A stretch of DNA of 12,544 nucleotides from an uncultured Rhodospirillaceae bacterium (GTDB lineage Bacteria; Pseudomonadota; Alphaproteobacteria; RF32; CAG-239): the NCBI GenBank assembly GCA_900313185.1, contig OMQI01000127.1:1-12544 (forward strand), given 5' to 3'. Shown here in pieces: positions 7,421 to 12,544 of this stretch (position 1 is the first letter of the stretch; each line of letters starts with the position of its first letter). The position numbers and the translations under genes were made by a program. The notes below the pieces were generated by a model. The model was not told the DNA's origin and searched no databases. It worked only from the letters and a program-made list of their open reading frames with translations.

Positions 7421-7441
7421 TTCTGTCAACAGAAAAGGAGG
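7421..7441 (+). promoter_or_regulatory. Small inverted repeat next to a strong Shine-Dalgarno
   Basis: The repeat TTCTGT-CA-ACAGAA (7421-7434) can form a 5-bp hairpin with a UCAA loop. It runs directly into the Shine-Dalgarno AAAAGGAGG, whose end (7441) is 4 bases before the ATG at 7446. The stem is weak and a regulatory role is speculative; the ribosome-binding site itself is clear and fixes the start of the next gene. Confidence 0.35.
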
Positions 7442-7445
7442 TATA

Positions 7446-8078
7446 ATGCAGTTTTCCAACTTCGGACATATATTCGTATATAATAACACCGAACAAAATA
7501 TTGCGGCATTACAAAATATTTTGTCTTCCGGCGTATATAAAACTTTTTCCACCGGTAATATTTATCAGTTTTTACAATATGCCAAAGAGCTTACTCCGGA
7601 TTTAATGATATTCAATTTAGACGATGAGAAAAAATACTCGGAAGAAACCGGTGAAAGTTTTGCTAAACAAATAAATCTTACGACATTTCCCATTGTTTTA
7701 ACCAAACCTCATTCGCAAAAATTTTCGGCTCATCAGCGAGTCGCCCATTACATTCACCTACCGCTTGAAATCGCCAAATTGCAAGATATTATAGACAGTT
7801 ATTGCATTGGAAACAAAAACCACCAAATATTGTTATTAAATGAATATCGCCCGCAATATGACCAACTGCATCGTTCTCTTGATACGAGCGGATACACTTA
7901 TTTTGAGGTACACAATGCGGATGCGGCGGAAATATATTTGCAAAAAAATCATCCGCACACCGTTTTCATCGAATACACACCCAAACTGATTACCGCACGC
8001 CATAATTTACAGCATAATCGGATTTTTTATGTGGATAGACAGCAGGATATTACTGAAATTGAAAAATTTTTAAACTAG
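7446..8078 (+). CDS. Probable tandem degenerate receiver-domain protein
   Basis: A 210-residue soluble protein that I read as two CheY-like halves, about 6-118 and 126-209. In the first half, strand 1 ends in VYNN (11-14) where receivers have two acidic residues. The strand-3 motif PDLMIFN (51-57) has Asn57 at the phospho-acceptor position, and the late YIHLPLEIAKL (102-112) resembles the family's 'YI.KPf....L' without the Lys. The second half repeats the layout (ILLLNEY, a helix, TVFIEYTP with Glu176, then RIFYVD). If correct, it cannot be phosphorylated in the usual way and would act by protein-protein contact. No output domain or membrane segment is visible. The start is fixed by AAAAGGAGG. 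It lies 48 bases after folD and 27 bases before the DedA gene. The assignment is from patterns only. Confidence 0.5.
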   Translation: MQFSNFGHIFVYNNTEQNIAALQNILSSGVYKTFSTGNIYQFLQYAKELTPDLMIFNLDDEKKYSEETGESFAKQINLTTFPIVLTKPHSQKFSAHQRVAHYIHLPLEIAKLQDIIDSYCIGNKNHQILLLNEYRPQYDQLHRSLDTSGYTYFEVHNADAAEIYLQKNHPHTVFIEYTPKLITARHNLQHNRIFYVDRQQDITEIEKFLN

Positions 8079-8079
8079 T

Positions 8080-8102
8080 ATTTCCTAAAGAAAAAGGGAA
8101 AT
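8080..8102 (+). promoter_or_regulatory. Possible hairpin covering the ribosome-binding site of the DedA gene
   Basis: ATTTCC (8080-8085) is complementary to GGAAAT (8097-8102), with an 11-base loop. The second arm overlaps the AGGGA ribosome-binding site (8095-8099) of the gene starting at 8106. The six-pair stem is weak, so an effect on translation is only a possibility. Confidence 0.2.
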
Positions 8103-8105
8103 GCT

Positions 8106-8699
8106 ATGTCTTTTAATCAATTAGTGCGGAAAATTTATGATTCCGTCATTCATCTGTCGGCAAACAGGCACGCATTGGCGTGGTTGTTTGTTATATCGTT
8201 TGTTGAAAGTTCTTTTTTCCCTATTCCGCCTGACATTATGTTAATTCCGATGATTTTGGCCACCCCGAAACAGGCGTGGAAAATTGCCGGTGTCTGCACG
8301 ATTGCCAGCGTTATCGGAGCGTATCTGGGATACATTATCGGTTTTTATTTCTTTGAACTGATTGCCGAACCACTGCTTCAGTTTTACGGTTATTTAGATA
8401 AGTTCAATGAGTTTAAAAACCTTTATTCCGAATACGGAGCTTGGATTGTTTTCGGTGCGGGCATAACTCCGTTCCCTTATAAAATAATCACCATTGCCAG
8501 CGGTGTTGTTAAGCTCAATCTGGTCGTGTTCACGATTGCTTCAATAATAGCCAGGGGATTGCGCTTCTTCGTTATTGCTTGGTTACTCAAGGCCTATGGC
8601 GAAAAAATGCGTATATTCATTGAAAAAAATTTGGGATGGTTATCTGTTTTATTCTTGCTCTTGCTGATTGGCGGATTCTTGCTCATTAAGGTATTTTAG
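8106..8699 (+). CDS. YqaA-type DedA/VTT family membrane protein
   Basis: A 197-residue polytopic inner-membrane protein of the DedA (SNARE-associated/VTT) superfamily, closest in layout to the YqaA branch. Members are thought to act in membrane homeostasis, several as lipid flippases dependent on membrane potential. Visible signatures are E34SSFFPIPPD (34-43), the re-entrant loop FGAGITPFPYKIITIASG (116-133), the Arg pair in ARGLRFF (149-155), and a C-terminal membrane helix (about 179-196). YqaA proteins lack the Arg present in the FxxR motif of classical DedA, as seen here. AGGGA lies 6 bases before the ATG. The final 51 bases overlap the convergent thioredoxin-like gene. Confidence 0.88.
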   Translation: MSFNQLVRKIYDSVIHLSANRHALAWLFVISFVESSFFPIPPDIMLIPMILATPKQAWKIAGVCTIASVIGAYLGYIIGFYFFELIAEPLLQFYGYLDKFNEFKNLYSEYGAWIVFGAGITPFPYKIITIASGVVKLNLVVFTIASIIARGLRFFVIAWLLKAYGEKMRIFIEKNLGWLSVLFLLLLIGGFLLIKVF

Positions 8700-9221
8700 C
8701 GATTCGTTTTTAAGATTAACCATATACTCAACAACATCATCATCGTCCCAATCCACCGAACCGGTGATTTGTCCGGCCTCCTCACCATTACGATTGACCA
8801 ATATAACGGTTGGTGTTACTCTTAATCCCATACCATCCCGAAAATTAGCTTTGCGATCCAAATAATTAACCAGCCCGTCACCACCGACACGTTGCATAAA
8901 CAATCTACGTTCATCTGATGTTTTCCATTCGCTTTCAGGTGAAATCAAAATAACTTTAATTCCTTGTTTTTCCACCCTTTTCGCAAACTTCTTCAAATGC
9001 TTCAAATCTGCCACACACGGGCCGCAACGTCTGGACCAAACAACCGCCATTAACAGATCTTCTTTGAAATCAGTTAAACGATAAGCCTTACCGCTTTCAC
9101 CATAAAAACTCAACGCAGGTATATAACGAGGTTTCGGAAAAATATTAATTTTTGCCTCAACTTCACCTGATGATAAAACAAAAAAAACAAAAAATAAAAT
9201 TGCGCTTAAAATCTTATTCAT
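8649..9221 (-). CDS. Secreted TlpA/ResA-like thioredoxin-fold protein
   Basis: A 190-residue protein with an N-terminal signal peptide (about 1-23, ending VEA) or uncleaved anchor, followed by a thioredoxin fold. The fold has the redox motif WSRRCGPC (Cys66, Cys69), a cis-proline segment VTPTVILVNRNGE (135-147, Pro137), and a TlpA-like strand order (ILISPESEW near 91-99). It would act in the periplasm as a disulfide reductase or oxidoreductase; the partner is unknown. The Gln/Glu-rich C-terminal end (about 176-190) is encoded in the antisense of the DedA gene's last helix. The ribosome-binding site is weak (AGAAAG-like). The CGPC pair makes it a likely reductant, as in ResA/TlpA. Confidence 0.85.
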   Translation of the reverse strand: MNKILSAILFFVFFVLSSGEVEAKINIFPKPRYIPALSFYGESGKAYRLTDFKEDLLMAVVWSRRCGPCVADLKHLKKFAKRVEKQGIKVILISPESEWKTSDERRLFMQRVGGDGLVNYLDRKANFRDGMGLRVTPTVILVNRNGEEAGQITGSVDWDDDDVVEYMVNLKNESLKYLNEQESANQQEQE

Positions 9222-9263
9222 TCTTTAACAACTTTCTGCTAAAAATAAGTTATCTTTAACTTT

Positions 9264-9281
9264 TATCACTTTATAGTGATA
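9264..9281. promoter_or_regulatory. Perfect 7-bp inverted repeat in a divergent intergenic region (candidate operator)
   Basis: TATCACT-TTAT-AGTGATA is a perfect palindrome with a 4-base centre. It sits midway in the 94-base gap between the divergent thioredoxin-like gene and the lipoprotein/vWA/PP2C/kinase cluster. On the plus strand a TATAAC (9284-9289) follows immediately and could be a -10 box. On the minus strand the centre contains TATAAA. The placement would suit a repressor controlling one or both directions, but this is inferred from symmetry and position alone. Confidence 0.35.
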
Positions 9282-9315
9282 GATATAACATCAAGCTTCA
9301 AAAAAAGGTTAACAA

Positions 9316-9453
9316 ATGACAAATATTTGCAAAATAATTTTATTGTTTGCCGTTATCGGTGTAATTTCGCTATCCACCACTGCCTGTGGGCGCTATTCGG
9401 CTCCATCACCGGTGGAAGACAGCGGTTTTCCGCACACTTATCCGCAAAATTAA
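9316..9453 (+). CDS. Small LptM-like lipoprotein
   Basis: A 45-residue protein starting at an ATG with AAGG (9305-9308) 7 bases upstream. Residues 1-23 form a lipoprotein signal peptide: a Lys, a hydrophobic core (IILLFAVIGVISL) and the lipobox-like STTAC with Cys24. The -3 residue is Thr rather than the usual Leu. The mature peptide has only 22 residues (CGRYSAPSPVED, ending in HTYPQN) and resembles the short Pro-rich lipoproteins of proteobacteria (YifL/LptM type, 'CGxxGP...P'), which assist LptD assembly in E. coli. Those genes are usually beside lysA; here the gene is 15 bases upstream of the vWA gene, so it is probably co-transcribed with the kinase/phosphatase triad. Confidence 0.75.
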   Translation: MTNICKIILLFAVIGVISLSTTACGRYSAPSPVEDSGFPHTYPQN

Positions 9454-9468
9454 CGGGGGAAATAAGTT

Positions 9469-10149
9469 ATGGATAGTACAAACACATCTGAACGCATTCC
9501 TTATGTTGAATTTGCCGATAATGCCAATGAACGCACTCCTTGCGTTTTGGTATTGGATTGTTCCGGCTCAATGCGTGGTGAACCCATTAAACAATTAAAT
9601 GCCGGTCTGGTTTCTTTGGAAAAAGAATTAAAAGATGATATTGACGCCAGTTCACGTGTGCAATTGCTTATAATTAAAGCTTTCGGCAAAGACGAAGTCA
9701 AAATAGAATCTGATTGGACCGATGCAATGAACTTTACGGCTCCGGTTATGGAAGCAGGTGGTTTAACTCCGCTCGGCAAAGCAATGGAAATGGCATTGCA
9801 AAAAATTGAAGAACAAAAATGTTTATACGACAGTTGCGGTATTACCTCCAAAAGACCGTGGATATTTTTAATCAGTGACGGTGAACCGACTGACTATGGT
9901 TGGGAAGAGGCGGCGGAAATCTGCCGTTATGCCCAGAAAAACAAAAAAGCGGTTATTCACGCCATTGGTACACAAGGAGCTAATTTAGATAAATTGGCGA
10001 AATTTTCGATGCTTCCGCCTAAACGTTTGACCGGCTTGAAGTTCACCGAATTTTTCCTTTGGCTCAGTCGAAGTGTTTCCTGCATTTCCAAAGCAGCTCC
10101 CAATGCCGATAACTATATGGACGACATAACAGATTGGAATGAGAAATAA
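9469..10149 (+). CDS. vWA-domain protein, YegL/TerY-like
   Basis: A 226-residue, single-domain von Willebrand A protein with no signal peptide. The complete MIDAS metal site is visible: DCSGSM (Asp30, Ser32, Ser34), Thr100 in GGLTPLG, and Asp137 in SDGEPTD. Proteins of this type (YegL in E. coli, TerY in ter loci) are encoded with a PP2C phosphatase and a kinase and probably present metal-dependent binding surfaces to them or to their substrate. It lacks the C-terminal zinc ribbon found in some TerY proteins. GGGGGA at 9455-9460 serves as ribosome-binding site. The phosphatase gene follows after 3 bases. Confidence 0.92.
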   Translation: MDSTNTSERIPYVEFADNANERTPCVLVLDCSGSMRGEPIKQLNAGLVSLEKELKDDIDASSRVQLLIIKAFGKDEVKIESDWTDAMNFTAPVMEAGGLTPLGKAMEMALQKIEEQKCLYDSCGITSKRPWIFLISDGEPTDYGWEEAAEICRYAQKNKKAVIHAIGTQGANLDKLAKFSMLPPKRLTGLKFTEFFLWLSRSVSCISKAAPNADNYMDDITDWNEK

Positions 10150-10152
10150 TTA

Positions 10153-10899
10153 ATGAAGCAAAAATGTCACCATATCATAGCTACCTCCGTTTGCGGTGCT
10201 TTGCATAAAGCCAAAGAAATTCCGTGCCAAGATTATTACTGCTTTAAATGTTCGGGCAATAAAATCGTAGCGATGGTTTCGGACGGAGCAGGTTCTGCTA
10301 AATACGGTAAAATCGGCGCAAAAATTGTTTGCGAAACATTTTGTGACATTTTGATTAATTCAAACCTGAAAAATATAAAAAAAGATGTTATAAAGGCCGT
10401 TAATTCGGCACGAGAAAAACTAACTTTTCATCGTTACAATCGCAGCAAAACCGAAGCTGAATTAATTAATTTTTCAGCTACGGTTATCGGAACTTTTTAT
10501 CATAACGGACAAGGAATTTTCTTTCATATCGGGGATGGGGCTGGCATTGCTTTTTCTAAAGGACAATATGAAAATTTTATAATTTCAGAACCGGAAAACG
10601 GCGCTTATTCTTGTGAAACCTATTTTTATACCATGCCGGATTGGAAATCATCTCTGCGTTTTACTCCCTACGAAGGTGTAAACAGAATTGCTCTGATGAC
10701 AGATGGGGTTACCGGTTTTGTATTTGTGGAAGACAACCAAAAAATAAGGCAAAACTTTTTGATTCCGATTGCCGAATACCTTGACAATGAAAAAAATAAT
10801 AAAAAAGCAATGACCGCGCTATATAACACCTTGAACGATTATAAAGCACAACGTCTCAATCCCGATGATAAAACAATATTATGGATAAAACTGCAATGA
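10153..10899 (+). CDS. PP2C-family Ser/Thr protein phosphatase, YegK/PphC-like
   Basis: A 248-residue metal-dependent phosphatase. PP2C motifs appear in order: CQDYY (Asp27), VSDGAGSAKYGKIGA (42-56, Asp44-Gly45), FSATVIG (107-113), FHIGDGAGI (124-132), LMTDGVTGF (181-189, Asp184) and a final PDDKTILWI (237-245). These supply the acidic residues for the two-metal centre, so the enzyme should be active. The length fits the compact PP2C proteins of vWA/PP2C/kinase triads. It is expected to reverse phosphorylation by the adjacent kinase in the cytoplasm. It lies 3 bases after the vWA gene and its TGA overlaps the kinase start (ATGA). Confidence 0.93.
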   Translation: MKQKCHHIIATSVCGALHKAKEIPCQDYYCFKCSGNKIVAMVSDGAGSAKYGKIGAKIVCETFCDILINSNLKNIKKDVIKAVNSAREKLTFHRYNRSKTEAELINFSATVIGTFYHNGQGIFFHIGDGAGIAFSKGQYENFIISEPENGAYSCETYFYTMPDWKSSLRFTPYEGVNRIALMTDGVTGFVFVEDNQKIRQNFLIPIAEYLDNEKNNKKAMTALYNTLNDYKAQRLNPDDKTILWIKLQ

Positions 10900-12350
10900 G
10901 CGAAGAACATAAAACATATTTGGCTTTGTATGCCGATGGTCACAATGAAAAAGTCACGTTGGGAGAATTGATTAACAAAGGTGGCGCAGCCGGCAGTATT
11001 TATGCTGATCTTTCGCATCCCGACAGTGTGGCTAAAATTTTCCACGAAAAAGAACACAGTGATACCAATCGCAAAAAACTTCAGGCTATGCTGCATAATC
11101 GTCCGGATATTCCTTCACGCATTCATAAAAATGTGGAATATATTCAAATAGCTTGGCCGACTGCTCTTTTGGAAGACGAACAAGGATTTTGCGTCGGATA
11201 TCTGATGCCGCTTATCAACACATCGCAAGCAATATCACTTGACCACCTAATTCAAAAAGCCGTTCGCCAAAAGCTCGGCATTTCTGATAAGTATATAAAC
11301 AGATTATATGCCGCCTTCAATCTTACTTCGGTTGTTGCGGCCTTACACGCTTGCGGACACTATATTGTGGATTTAAAACCATCAAATGTTTCCATCTATA
11401 AAAAAACTATGTTGGTAGCGATGTTTGATTGTGACGGTTTTTCCATTAAAGGTGATAACAATGCCCGTTATCCTGCTGAGTTTGTCAGTGAAGAATATAT
11501 TTATCCGGAAGGTATGAAACAAACCTGTCAGGAAATGGGCGAAGAACAGGATAAATTTGCTCTTGCGGTTATTATTTTCAAACTGCTTAACGAAGGAATA
11601 CACCCATTTTCCGGAAGTCCTCGCAAAAATGACCAAATGCTTTCCATTCAAGAACGTATTGCCGAATATCACTATGCTTACGGTATTTGGCCGGACAGTT
11701 ATCAAGCTCCGCACCCGTATAGTATTCACGACTATTTTGATAAATCTACCATGAACTTGTTTGAACGGGCATTTAATAAAGGCAGCGAGCGGCCGAGTGC
11801 TTTGGAATGGCAACAACATTTGGACTACTTAATAGAACACGCTAAACAATGCAAAAAAAATCGTAATCACATCTATTTTACTCCTAAAGGATGCGGTTTG
11901 TGTATGGTGGAAGAAAAACTGAAAATCCAACTGGACAGCTATAAAAAACAGCAAGAAAAACCGCAGACCGTACGTGGTGTAAATATTGAAAAGTTGCAAA
12001 ACGAAGATTTGAATAAAAAACAACAGAAAAAAGAACAACGCAATCACATTAAAAATTATTTATCCTACGGTATACTTGCTTCATATCTGGTATTTTTCAC
12101 TTTCCTGTACAAATTAGCAGGAATTTTCAAAGATGAAATTCTTTCTGCCGGAATTTTTGCACAATTTTTTCTCATTTCCGCAGGAATAGTCGGCATTAAT
12201 AAATTGCTTAAAATTATTATGCCTGTTATCAGCGTCGAAAAACAGCAAAACATATTAAGTATGCTTAGAATTTTCGCATATATCTGCTTATTTATCGCTT
12301 TCGTTCGCCTCAACGGAATACCGTTTGAATGGTTTGATTTGGCAAATTAA
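10896..12350 (+). CDS. Membrane-anchored Ser/Thr protein kinase, YegI/TerY-P-like
   Basis: A 484-residue protein (numbering from the ATG at 10896). The kinase domain covers about 20-315: a Gly-rich loop NKGGAAGSIY (27-36), VAKIF with Lys47, the catalytic loop IVDLKPSN (Asp159, Lys161, Asn164; no HRD His/Arg), and FDCDGF with metal-binding Asp178 in place of DFG. A Cys/His cluster follows (Cys319, Cys333, Cys336, the last two as CxxC), possibly a zinc ribbon. Next come a charged Gln/Lys-rich stretch (about 345-385) and three membrane helices (about 388-411, 415-434, 456-475). I prefer this ATG because of the ATGA overlap and a GGA 10 bases upstream; an ATG at 10881 would add five residues. The membrane anchor places signalling at the inner membrane. 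Confidence 0.9.
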   Translation: MSEEHKTYLALYADGHNEKVTLGELINKGGAAGSIYADLSHPDSVAKIFHEKEHSDTNRKKLQAMLHNRPDIPSRIHKNVEYIQIAWPTALLEDEQGFCVGYLMPLINTSQAISLDHLIQKAVRQKLGISDKYINRLYAAFNLTSVVAALHACGHYIVDLKPSNVSIYKKTMLVAMFDCDGFSIKGDNNARYPAEFVSEEYIYPEGMKQTCQEMGEEQDKFALAVIIFKLLNEGIHPFSGSPRKNDQMLSIQERIAEYHYAYGIWPDSYQAPHPYSIHDYFDKSTMNLFERAFNKGSERPSALEWQQHLDYLIEHAKQCKKNRNHIYFTPKGCGLCMVEEKLKIQLDSYKKQQEKPQTVRGVNIEKLQNEDLNKKQQKKEQRNHIKNYLSYGILASYLVFFTFLYKLAGIFKDEILSAGIFAQFFLISAGIVGINKLLKIIMPVISVEKQQNILSMLRIFAYICLFIAFVRLNGIPFEWFDLAN

Positions 12351-12359
12351 AATATCCAT

Positions 12360-12412
12360 TAGTATCCTTAAGGAAACTATGGCGTAAAAAAGTGCCTACT
12401 TTTATTTTTTTT
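12360..12412 (+). terminator. Weak terminator-like region after the kinase gene
   Basis: A near-perfect inverted repeat with 10-base arms and no spacer (12360-12369 with 12370-12379, centre CCTTAAGG, one mismatch) is followed by an AT-only-like stem AAAAGT/ACTTTT (12388-12393 with 12398-12403) and a run of eight T (12405-12412). Either part could slow or end transcription, but both stems are weak, so termination may be partial. Confidence 0.35.
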
Positions 12413-12426
12413 CAAATGTGATTATA

Positions 12427-12432
12427 TATAAT
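12427..12432 (+). promoter_or_regulatory. Candidate -10 box of the last gene
   Basis: A perfect TATAAT lies 28 bases before the ATG at 12461. No good -35 hexamer is present 16-18 bases upstream, where the sequence is a T tract (12405-12412), so this is a partial promoter match. Confidence 0.4.
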
Positions 12433-12460
12433 CCCGAAAGGAAAAAATGAGGCATAAACA

Positions 12461-12544
12461 ATGAAAACAATCAATAAAATTAATATTTCGGGAGCAGAGG
12501 TATATCCTCTTATTGAAGGCGGAAAAGGAATTAACGGAACCGAC
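12461..12544 (+). CDS. Start of a probable nitronate monooxygenase-like flavoprotein (3'-truncated)
   Basis: Only 28 codons are in the window. The ATG has GAGG (12449-12452) 8 bases upstream. The segment GAEVYPLIEGGKGI (11-24) resembles the N-terminal strand of the NAD(P)H-dependent flavin oxidoreductase/nitronate monooxygenase (2-nitropropane dioxygenase) family, where a similar 'LP(L/I)xxGGxGI' stretch leads into the FMN-binding TIM barrel. The typical SNxASSG that should follow is outside the window, so the call is tentative. It appears to have its own promoter and is not clearly part of the kinase operon. Confidence 0.5.
   Translation, partial: MKTINKINISGAEVYPLIEGGKGINGTD

Noticed and set aside
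11382..11819. 145-codon open frame antisense to the kinase gene
   Set aside because: It lies entirely within the kinase catalytic region, which has unmistakable motifs on the plus strand, and it has no ribosome-binding site or family signature.

Overview
The window is a gene-dense, AT-rich bacterial chromosome segment that looks like a low-GC alphaproteobacterium, probably from an anaerobic or host-associated lineage. The main clue is a Mic60/mitofilin-type membrane protein divergent from tsaD, which is an alphaproteobacterial arrangement. Further support comes from the yggT-DUF167-folD cluster, a YqaA-type DedA protein and a short LptM-like lipoprotein. The taxonomic placement is an inference from gene content only.

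Layout. (1) 1-172: the 3' end of a gene whose product ends in a glycine-rich hydrophobic segment and a natural His/Gly-rich tail, followed by a clear intrinsic terminator. (2) 240-2659, minus strand: a two-gene operon of a Mic60-like protein and an archaeal-type ADP-dependent sugar (phospho)kinase. (3) 2760-4468, plus: tsaD and nth (endonuclease III), overlapping by one base. (4) 4559-7397, plus: a TerB-fold protein, an unrecognised acidic-segment protein, yggT, DUF167/yggU and folD, packed with gaps of 14 bases or less or with overlaps. The FolD has lost both residues expected to hold the NADP 2'-phosphate. (5) 7446-8699, plus: a protein that reads as two degenerate receiver domains, then a YqaA/DedA membrane protein. 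The end of the latter overlaps a convergent TlpA-like thioredoxin gene (8649-9221, minus). (6) 9316-12350, plus: a 45-residue lipoprotein followed by a compact vWA / PP2C phosphatase / membrane-anchored Ser/Thr kinase triad, the YegL-YegK-YegI or 'TerY-P' type. (7) 12461 to the end: the start of a probable nitronate-monooxygenase-like flavoprotein.

How the genes may work together. The strongest system here is the triad at 9469-12350: kinase and phosphatase would set the phosphorylation state of a target, with the vWA protein as a metal-dependent (MIDAS) adaptor. In this version the kinase carries a Cys cluster and three C-terminal membrane helices, and a small lipoprotein gene sits directly upstream, which suggests an envelope-linked signalling module. 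A TerB-fold protein paired with an unrecognised protein lies about 4.5 kb upstream. TerB-fold and TerY-P genes are associated in other genomes, so a functional link is possible but unproven. The remainder is housekeeping: tRNA t6A synthesis (TsaD), base excision repair (Nth), C1-folate metabolism (FolD) and envelope proteins. I saw no tRNA, rRNA, CRISPR array, insertion sequence or attachment site. No stretch of more than 300 bases lacks a gene.
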